A stretch of DNA of 15,375 bases from Terana coerulea (lineage: Eukaryota > Basidiomycota > Agaricomycetes > Polyporales > Phanerochaetaceae). Under the pieces are notes generated by a model that saw only the letters and a list, made by a program, of their open reading frames with translations, did no database searches and was not told where the DNA came from. Position 1 is the stretch's first letter. Each line of letters begins with the position of its first letter. This document shows positions 9,159-15,375 of the stretch, in pieces. The translations under genes and the position numbers were made by a program. The DNA is taken from the NCBI GenBank assembly GCA_024811115.1, contig JAKOGH010000112.1, positions 1 to 15,375 on the forward strand, read 5' to 3'.

Positions 9159-11207
9159 TGTATTGAGATATATTCACAGTAGCGTCCAATGTCTGTGGCC
9201 CGCACATGCACCTCAATACTGGAATAAAACCCCGCTTCCAACTGACCTGTGCTGCCTGCAGCACGCTGCGATATGCATCCAGCTGAGCACGGAAATCCTG
9301 CCTCATGCGCTCCATTTCTTCTGCAGATCTCCGTGCATCATCTGCGGCAGTTTCCCAGCGCCTTGCGCAGCTCCTCCATGTGTCGGGCTTCCTGTTCGCG
9401 TAGCTTGCTGTTCATAAGGTCGTTATGCTCCCGATTCAGCTGCGTGATGTCCACTGGCCCGAGTGCATTCCTCTTCACATGTTCTTGGACAGCCTTCAGG
9501 ATCGTAGCAATGAATGCACGATAATCACCCAATGCAGCTTCCATAGCCTTTGACACAAAGCAGTGAATGGTGCCCTTTCGAAGGCCAACAGACTCTAGGT
9601 GAGCGACAAAGACCAAAATGTACGGCTGAGTCGTGACATCAAGGCCATCAACCTATGAAATCAGTGAGTGATCAAACAACACTATGAACAGATGTCAAGC
9701 AGCGCACGTGCAGAAAGGAGCCGCTTCACTTTGGTGGAATGTTTTGGCTGCGTCGAGTGGGGTCCTCAATATATTGAAGGTCATCTGATGATCAGAATTA
9801 AAACACAACCCCAAAGAGCGGCACTTCAACAGACTTACTCTGGCGTTTCCTTGGATATGGCGTAGTGAGGAAAGCTAACTGTGAGCTTGTCGTAGCTTCA
9901 CCCTTCGAGTGTAAGGGAGGCGCAGCAGATATTGGAACCTCCGAGGACACTTCACCAGAACCAGGACTTGGTATTGTGGGTGATGGCAAAGACGAAGATA
10001 AGGACCTGGGTACTGCAAGCGAGTACAGTTCAGAGCCCTCATGCGACGAGAGCAAGGATGGTTCTGAACTTTCACTTGATGACGGCGATGACGGTGGAGG
10101 GCTCTCGTGCAATGATGGCGGTGATAACAAAGGCATTCGTGCCACATTCTCAATAGGCGCAAACGGAACACCAACAGTTGAGAGATCCATCCAGTCGTCC
10201 ACCATACATATATCCACTGCCAGCTCGCATGTTGACATGTCATCAGCGCCGCTTGTCGAGTTCAAGTAGGGTGCGTCCGACGTAGCAGCAAAGTCCATGG
10301 CGTCATTAGATGAATTGTCGGGTTGGGCAATGCCATTGGTGTGGTCAAACTGAGCTCTCTCGGAGAAGTGACGGCCGTCAATGCTCGCGTTTCCGGGTGG
10401 CTGGGCAACATACTACGCTCGATGCTTAGTATGAACGAGAGCAAAGTGAGAGAAATGCATAAACTCACCTCTCTGAGATTCGAGTTCACGTCACCACTGT
10501 GCTCACTTCCTGACGTGTCAACGCCACTTGCATCCACCAATGCAGGCATAGCTGTACAATGGCCCGCGGAGTCCTCTGACACATGCTCCGATGACGTAGC
10601 AGCAAAACCAAGGCTGATCGCGAGAGTATCCAAGTCAATATCAACATGAGTGAGGCCTCTTCCATGCAGTAAAGCCTCCAATTCGCCATCCGAGATAATA
10701 GGATCCACAGTCGTGCTAACGAGGTGTAGCGGGAAGAGGCCAGGAACCAAACGATGCTGAAGACTCAGAGAGTGGTGGGAAAGAGGAATGATCTGGTGCA
10801 GAGAGAAGCGCAGCAGTAGACGAAAATCCATCTAAACCGAAATCGGACACAGGAGGCAGCGTCGCAGTGAGGTGAAACATCTGCGTGAGCGTAGTCGTCC
10901 CAGGCACCATTGAACCGTTGATATTCGACAAAGCCGGCCAAGACGAGTCGAATGTGGGCATGCTAAGTGCCTAAATGATACGTCAGTCCCGTTTGTAGAG
11001 CAAGTCGAGCTGAAGGAGCTCACCCTGCCGTGCGTCTTTCGAAACGGGCATTTGTGGTTCTTCGTGAGGGATGCGCTCGCCCGTTAGGCCCGAGGCACTT
11101 CTTGCACTCTGGAGCTTTGCGACCAGACACAGCTGGTGAGAAAACAATGAGGTACGTGGCTCGTGATACGGACGGGACGCGTACTTCGAGGGCTCTACCG
11201 CAAACAT
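9151..11207 (-). CDS. Unrecognised spliced gene: CxxC start, acidic Ser-rich middle, coiled-coil end
   Basis: Function unknown. The first supported segment (to about 11130) reads GRKAPECKKCLGPNGRAHPS, a CxxC followed by many Arg residues; the ATG at 11207 is only a candidate start. Intron 10963-11023 joins it in frame to MPTFDSSWPALSNING at 10961. An acidic, Ser/Pro-rich middle follows (DPIISDGELEALL, SPPPSSPSSSESSEPS). Introns 10401-10468, 9785-9838 and 9653-9707 all splice in a consistent frame. The C-terminal part reads VDGLDVTTQPYILVFVAHLE, AALGDYRAFIATILKAVQEH, then a Glu/Arg-rich coiled coil (RRSAEEMERMRQDFRAQLDA), stopping at TAG 9153-9151. Breaks: frame changes near 10730 and 9350, and an in-frame TGA at 9728-9726 where TGG (Trp) would read naturally. 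Its last bases overlap the transposase 3' end on the other strand. A nuclear DNA- or chromatin-associated role is conceivable but unproven. Confidence 0.55.
10401..10468 (-). other. Intron of the unrecognised minus-strand gene
   Basis: Donor GAGAG|GTGAGT, branch-like ACTAAGC and acceptor TTGCCCAG|CCACCC. The 68-bp intron is phase 0 and links NSNLRE to PPGNASIDGRHFSERAQ. Together with introns 9653-9707, 9785-9838 and 10963-11023 it establishes that this strand is the coding one. Confidence 0.75.
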
Positions 11208-11648
11208 GGCTGCCAATTAGAGTCACCTTGAAGGTTGGAGGTCCGTGCTGAATGTAGTGGTGACGTGGCAGCTGTGCGCCGTATAGAGACGAGTAAAGGA
11301 GAGGAAACCACACGATGGTGGGGACGAAAGTTGTATTGCTGCCAATGACCGGGGACTAGAGCGATGTAGAGTAATGTGTTAGATGATGTAGGATAGCGTA
11401 ACGAATGCAACGGTAAGCAAGCAGAGCAGGGGCGCACGAAACGAACGAAAATGAGCCAGAGACGATGTGGAAGTGAAGCCCCGCCTGCCAGCCGAGACAA
11501 GCAGGGCGGGCAAGGGTGTCGTCGCTGGACGCGTCGGCCAAGTAATATATGGGGGAGGAATGATGGCAATGCTTGTTGTAGAAGTGCAGCGCATACAGCG
11601 GCGTACACTCCTACCGAGGCCTAGAGGAAGCTAGGATGGTTACTCACC
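11208..11648. other. Region between LTR and minus-strand gene, no supported gene
   Basis: This probably holds the 5' flank and possible 5' exons of the minus-strand gene. A minus-strand open frame crosses most of it, but its composition is not convincing and it lacks an ATG at its 5' end. I see no RNA gene or strong repeat. Confidence 0.4.
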
Positions 11649-11867
11649 TGTAGGCTGGTATGGATACACGTAAGTGAGTTGAGAGTTGTAAGAGTCTTAT
11701 TATGTATGGCGCAGAGAGCTGCCTTATATACAATACTGGGTGGCTGTACTACAAACAGACACAAATAGGTACCAGGACAATAGACAATAGGCATCGTCAT
11801 GGTGGCTCCTGGAAGAACAATAGAGAAGATGTGAGCAGAGTGCTTACGGCGTCTATCTGACTCAACA
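11649..11867 (-). repeat. 3' LTR of Ty1/copia element (about 219 bp)
   Basis: Read on the minus strand it starts TGTTGAGTCAG immediately after a purine tract and ends CCAGCCTACA, giving the TG..CA ends required of LTRs. A TATA box lies at 11724-11730, about 137 bp in, which would put U3/R near 11700 and leave a U5 of about 50 bp. The matching 5' LTR is outside the window, so the inner end (11649) is inferred from the CA terminus and is less certain than the outer one. Confidence 0.7.
11724..11730 (-). promoter_or_regulatory. TATA box of the LTR
   Basis: On the minus strand the sequence is TGTATATAAGG, a good TATA box. In a 3' LTR it would fire outward, toward the minus-strand gene that starts near 11207. 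Confidence 0.6.
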
Positions 11868-11880
11868 CTCCTCCTAACCT
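11868..11880 (-). other. Polypurine tract
   Basis: AGGTTAGGAGGAG directly abuts the LTR start TGTTGAG and lies 36 bp after the pol stop codon. This is the standard plus-strand priming site arrangement of copia elements. Confidence 0.75.
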
Positions 11881-11915
11881 AGCACGGCGTACTGCCTGCG
11901 CTGGTTTAGTCAGCG

Positions 11916-12420
11916 CTAGTTAGCAGCGATGCGAAGTCCGAGCATTGGTCGGAACTTCTCAATCTTGACCCTGCCCAGGATTCTTGGTAAAGATATCTGC
12001 GGGATTGTCAACGCCAGGTACGAAGAGTACTTCGTGGCCAGCTTCGACGACATCGCGAATGTAGTGGTAGCGAATGTCGATGTGCTTAGTGTGCTTTTCA
12101 GTAACGGGATTTTCCGAAACGAATAGAGCGCCCTGGTTGTCGCTGCAGATGGGTACTTTCTGAAGTTGTAACCGAGTTCAGAGAGGATATTTCGAATCCA
12201 CATGACTTCTCGGGAGCAGTCGCTGAGTGCCATGTATTCGGCATCTTTAGTCGACGTTGCTACAGACTTCTGTGCGAAAGAGCTCCAGTTAAAGGCTCCT
12301 CCTGCAAGCATTAGCAGGAAGCCAGTCTGAGAGCGGCCGGTTGGAAGCAGCCGCCCAATCTGCATCGGTGTACGCCACCAAGCCTAACCCGGAAGAGCCG
12401 TCATACTCGAGTGTGTAGTT
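11916..12420 (-). pseudogene. pol: Copia RNase H domain (C-terminus of pol)
   Basis: The region reads LGLVAYTDADWAA, then SQTGFLLMLAGGAFNWSSFA, KSVATSTKDAEYMALSDCSR, and VPICSDNQGALFVSENPV followed by KHTKHIDIRYHYIRDVVEAG. These are RNase H blocks of Ty1/copia, with acidic residues visible in TDADW, the AEY block and SDNQGA. It ends KIEKFRPMLGLRIAAN and TAG. Frame changes occur near 12370, 12170 and 11995. All blocks are strongly conserved despite the breaks. Confidence 0.85.
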
Positions 12421-12461
12421 ACGAGTGCCTGACAGGTAGCGACAGATATACAGCGCTCTGT

Positions 12462-13541
12462 TCAGGTGGTCTTCAGACGGGTTCGCACTAAACTGTGCGA
12501 GCTTTGTGACGGCGTCGCAATGTCCGGTCGTGTACCGAGCATGATATAAAGGAGTGAGCCTATCACAATTTGGAAACGGCTCTGGCGAGCTTTGTTTAGC
12601 TCTCCTTCATTTGGTTGAGGGATATAGCCCTCAGGAAGCGGAGTCTTTGCCATTTTGGCATTTGTCTGGCCGCAGCATTCGAGTACCTTATCAAGGTAGG
12701 CGCATTGATCAATTACGATCTTGTCGCCAACTCGTTGTATCCGCATGCGCAGAAACTCCTTTACGTCGCCCATATCGCGACACTCCCACCGTTGCATGAA
12801 GGACTCCTTTTCGGAGTACTTTTGCCTTGCTACGTCCGGCGAATATAGCGTCGTCAACATAGACTACGGCGATGACCATGTCGTTGCCTGCGCCTTTGAC
12901 GTATACGCCAGCATCGGACTTCAGTCTTTGAAGCCGAGCTCAGCCATAGACTTGCTAAGGGCTTTCCACCAGGACAGTCCTGCCTGCTTAAGCCCGTAAA
13001 GGGCGCGACGGAGACGAAGCACCATGTGCTTTTTCCCGAGCAGGAAAGCCATCGGGTTGTTCCATGTAGATCTCCTCATCTAACAGCCCGTACAATATGC
13101 GTTGCGCACATCGAGGCCAGTAAGGAAGAAGCCTTCGAGTGCCGCAAGGGCAAGTACGAATCTAACGGTTTCAAACCGTACGACTGGAGAGAAGATCTTG
13201 TCATAGTCGATTCCCTCAATCTGAGAGAAGCCGCGAGCTACAAGTCGCGCTTTCTTTCGACCATCTGATTTCTCATCAAAACCCATCGGTTCTTAATGAC
13301 GTGTTTGCCTTTCGGCCGGGGCGAGTTCGAACACGCCTCTTTTGCTTAATGCATCGAGCTCATCTTTGCATGCAGCACGCCATTCTACCTGCTGTTTTGC
13401 AGGCAGGCGGTTTATGTCACGTAAAGTCCAGTCTCGGACTGAAGACTTTGTTGCGTCAGGATCGACTGCTTGGGCAAGCAAATAATTGTAGAAATTTACT
13501 CCCTCTTCCCGGCACAGTCGTGCTAGTACGTCATCCGACAC
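12462..13541 (-). pseudogene. pol: Copia reverse transcriptase domain (RVT_2)
   Basis: It begins around WRAACKDELDALSKRGVFEL, continues KKARLVARGFSQIEGIDYDK and IFSPVVRFETVRFVLALAAL, then LTGLDVRNAY and LYGLLDEEIYMEQPDGF. The catalytic YVDD is at 12861-12850 in VVYVDDAIFAGRSK. Later blocks are SFMQRWECRDMGDVKEFLRM and DQCAYLDKVLECCG. Frame changes fall near 13290, 13075, 13015, 12920, 12820 and 12545. No in-frame nonsense codon was noticed in the homologous frames. The element would encode an active-looking polymerase if the indels were absent. Confidence 0.88.
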
Positions 13542-13560
13542 TGGGCTTTCGCCCAGTGTC
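13537..13560 (-). repeat. Perfect 10-bp-stem hairpin with GAAA loop in pol
   Basis: On the sense (minus) strand GACACTGGGC is followed by GAAA and then GCCCAGTGTC: a perfect stem closed by a GNRA-type tetraloop. It sits in the linker between integrase and RT, directly before a frame change (RKPSV to SDDVLARL). Confidence 0.75.
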
Positions 13561-14007
13561 TCCAGTGGCTTCAGTGATATCCCGGAACAGGTTCGAGCTG
13601 TTCGGATGTAGAAGGGCTAGCAGGACGTATGGCGGGGACACTGTCGGGCTGCTTGCTGACTGACCGCGCCCTTGGTAGCTAACCTTGTGGTCTTGGTCTG
13701 GCCAGTCTGCTTTTCCCAACTACGGATACCTCTATCAGCACCTAAAATCCGACGGTGCTTGCGACTGGTCGACACGGAGCCTGGATTTCTGACCGATCCT
13801 TCGACGCGAGTACTACGCCGCGGCCCAGCAGGAATAACTGGTGGTGCCAGTACTCGCGGATCTTCTGGTGGTGGTCGCCGCGACGAGGGCGGACTCGGCT
13901 ACGCCCAACAGGCTTAGGGTCGAACCGTCGTTCAACCCGCTCGGTCTCTTTTTGGCGGAAGGAGGGTTAGGACGAGTGCAGCTCGCCGTTTAGGCGGTGG
14001 CGCATCG
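13560..14007 (-). pseudogene. pol: Integrase-RT linker of copia pol
   Basis: This is the variable region expected between integrase and RT in copia polyproteins. Minus-strand reading gives low-complexity, basic and Ser/Pro-rich sequence (SSPTVSPPYVLLALLHPN) without domain motifs. It contains the inverted repeat CGCGAGTACT / AGTACTCGCG at 13805-13814 and 13849-13858. Confidence 0.55.
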
Positions 14008-14781
14008 TCACGCTATCGTCTGATCCTGCACCTTGCGAAGACTCAGCCGTCGTTCGCATTTTTGGTGTTTTGCGAGGCGGTCACGCGCGGGCATTTTGCC
14101 GTCAGGACACTTGGGGAAATAAGTTTTGCACCACTCGACTTGAGTTGAGCGAAACACGACGTTGTTGGGTCCTCTCATAAAGGTCCAACCGTGCTCGTCG
14201 TGTCCGATGTATGTCATCATTTCGGATTTAGGCTGTAGTTTGTTCTTTCGAACATCGGCAGGGATAAAGACCCATGCACCGCAGCCAAATACGCCGGATG
14301 TTATCAACGCGTGGTTTTTCACCCGTAGTGCCTCATAAGGCGTAACCCATTTTAATCGTGAAACAGGGGTGGTTGTAAAGCACTGCGTGCATAACCGCAA
14401 ATTCCCACCACGAAGGAGGGATGCAAGCTGTGCATGGCCTCAGCTTTGTCCATGAGGGTTCGATTGAACCGCTCAGCGCGTCCATTCTGCCGTGGAGTAT
14501 GGGAACGCTAGTTAGGATTTTAATCCATTCGCCCTTTAGCATTTGAATGAATGCGTTTTTATATTCTCCTCCTGCATCCGACATCCAGCTCTCGACATTA
14601 GCTTTATGCTGGTTTTGAACCATAGCAAGAAAGTTTTTTGTTGTTTGGATGGCGACGGATTTTAGCCTTAGGCAAATAATCCATGCATGCGACGTATAAT
14701 CATCGACAAAGGTGATGATATACTTGTACCGGTGATATGAATCGACCGGAAATTCTTTCAAGTCACTGTGAATGAAAGCTC
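14008..14781 (-). pseudogene. pol: Copia integrase core and C-terminal domains
   Basis: The catalytic triad is visible: Asp in SDLKEFPVDS (14764-14762), Asp in WMSDAGGEYKN (14578-14576) and Glu in RQNGRAERFNRTL (14474-14472). Between them is KYIITFVDDYTSHAWI. After the core come SRLKWVTPYEALRVK and the SH3-like GCGAWVFIPADVRKNKLQPK. Frame changes lie near 14775, 14500, 14420 and 14385. This is a typical integrase of copia type. Confidence 0.88.
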
Positions 14782-15060
14782 AAAAGGTCGCGATGCTCGT
14801 CGAGGCGAGGGCGGGAAAGAGCGATTGTGCATCTTTCCTTGTGCGCAGTCGAGCAGGGTGAGTCCGACTTGTTATAGTCGAATCTGGGCATTCCGTCGTT
14901 GTCGACGGAAGTCGACGAGGATCCGCTCAGAGGGATGTCCAAAACGTCTATGCATTATTTCGTGCGAGACTAGCGCAAGGCTGTCTCGGTCAGTGTCTAA
15001 ATAGTACACTGTTGCATTTGGTAAAGCGGCACGAATTGCAATAATTCCTGGCGATTATCA
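14782..15060 (-). pseudogene. pol: Copia GAG-pre-integrase domain
   Basis: The region reads VYYLDTDRDSLALVSHEIMH, then RRFGHPSERILVDFRR, and after a frame change near 14880 a DCAQGKMHNRSFPPSPRR block. The HRRFGHPS motif with a downstream Cys-x-x-GK is characteristic of the zinc-binding pre-integrase segment. Confidence 0.75.
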
Positions 15061-15375
15061 CCATCCAGGATTTTCAGAGTGGTTGCGTCACCCTCAATTA
15101 ACCGGTTCTGCCGTAGCAGGCTGGCTAAGCGAGATTAGATTCATGTCTTTTGTGAAGGCATGAGTCGAACATTTTTCAGTAAGACTTTAATCGTTCTACT
15201 TGTCGCGCTAGGACGGTAGTTGATGACGGAGTCACCTTCCTCGAGATAGTTACATGCCCATTAGCCGTTTGAACGACAATTGGTCAATGTTGCGCAAGTT
15301 GCGAATAAACTTCTTTGACCAAGTGGAAAGACGCTCCTGAGTCGAGCAGCCAATCACTGATTTTGCAAGGTTTTT
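15061..15375 (-). pseudogene. pol: Copia aspartic protease domain (continues outside window)
   Basis: SDWLLDSGASFHLVKEVYSQ contains the retropepsin motif DSGAS; its catalytic Asp codon is 15343-15341. Downstream are IVVQTANGHVTI and IKVLLKNVRLMPS. A TGA falls in frame shortly after YSQLAQH (around 15282), and there are frame changes near 15250, 15165 and 15060. Confidence 0.75.

Larger units (their letters stand above)
11649..15375 (-). mobile_element. Ty1/copia LTR retrotransposon, incomplete at right edge
   Basis: On the minus strand the order protease, GAG-pre-integrase, integrase, reverse transcriptase, RNase H, polypurine tract, LTR is that of Pseudoviridae/copia elements (integrase before RT). 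The gag gene, primer-binding site and 5' LTR lie beyond 15375. The candidate target-site duplication next to the LTR would be the five bases at 11644-11648 (TCACC); its partner is not visible. The coding part is interrupted by many frame changes. Confidence 0.9.

Noticed and set aside
11195..11608. Minus-strand open frame upstream of the unknown gene
   Set aside because: It opens with GTG, has erratic composition and no splice link to the supported exons; it was not annotated as a gene.
13165..13185. tRNA-like or regulatory palindrome (ACGGTTT-C-AAACCGT)
   Set aside because: It lies inside the conserved RT block SPVVRFETVRF and is explained by coding sequence; no cloverleaf fits.
13531..13570. 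Programmed ribosomal frameshift in copia pol
   Set aside because: The hairpin lies before, not after, the frame change, there is no obvious slippery heptamer, and similar breaks occur throughout the window.
1..15375. CRISPR array, bacterial operon or defence system
   Set aside because: There are no regularly spaced repeats, and introns, LTR element and fungal regulators show a eukaryotic genome.

Overview
The window looks like nuclear DNA of a mushroom-type basidiomycete (Agaricomycetes). This is an inference from four things: short GT..AG introns of about 50-70 bp, a KDZ-type DNA transposase with SWIM and cysteine-cluster domains, fungal Zn2Cys6 and bHLH regulators, and a Ty1/copia retrotransposon. 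I see no bacterial or organellar signature.

Layout. 280-1100 (-): zinc metallopeptidase of the plant/bacterial 'basic secretory protein' family. 1581-2439 (-): bHLH transcription factor whose loop carries an AT-hook-like motif. 2440-2688: compact divergent promoter with a TATA box and a CGG-N4-CCG palindrome. 2689-3669 (+): small Zn2Cys6 regulator, the only gene here that reads cleanly after splicing. 3670-4500: no convincing gene, but a strong hairpin. 4500-5335 (+): fragmentary unrecognised coding region with a degenerate DTPPP tandem repeat. 5340-5996: no convincing gene. 5997-9158 (+): KDZ transposase with all three catalytic acids recognisable. 9151-11207 (-): spliced, unrecognised gene with a CxxC start, acidic serine-rich middle and coiled-coil end; its 3' end overlaps the transposase 3' end. 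11649-11867: 3' LTR, and 11868-15375 (-): the body of a Ty1/copia element (RNase H, RT, integrase, GAG-pre-integrase, protease) running off the right edge.

The dominant oddity is that almost every gene, host-like or mobile, is broken by roughly 30 single-base-type frame changes, while in-frame nonsense codons are very few (three noticed). Excess indels over substitutions, shared by unrelated genes, is more like unpolished long-read sequence than natural decay, although real pseudogenisation of the mobile elements cannot be excluded. Annotations below therefore follow homology across frames, and many ends are approximate. No clearly new biological system is proven; the best candidate for something undescribed is the unknown gene convergent with and overlapping the KDZ transposase.
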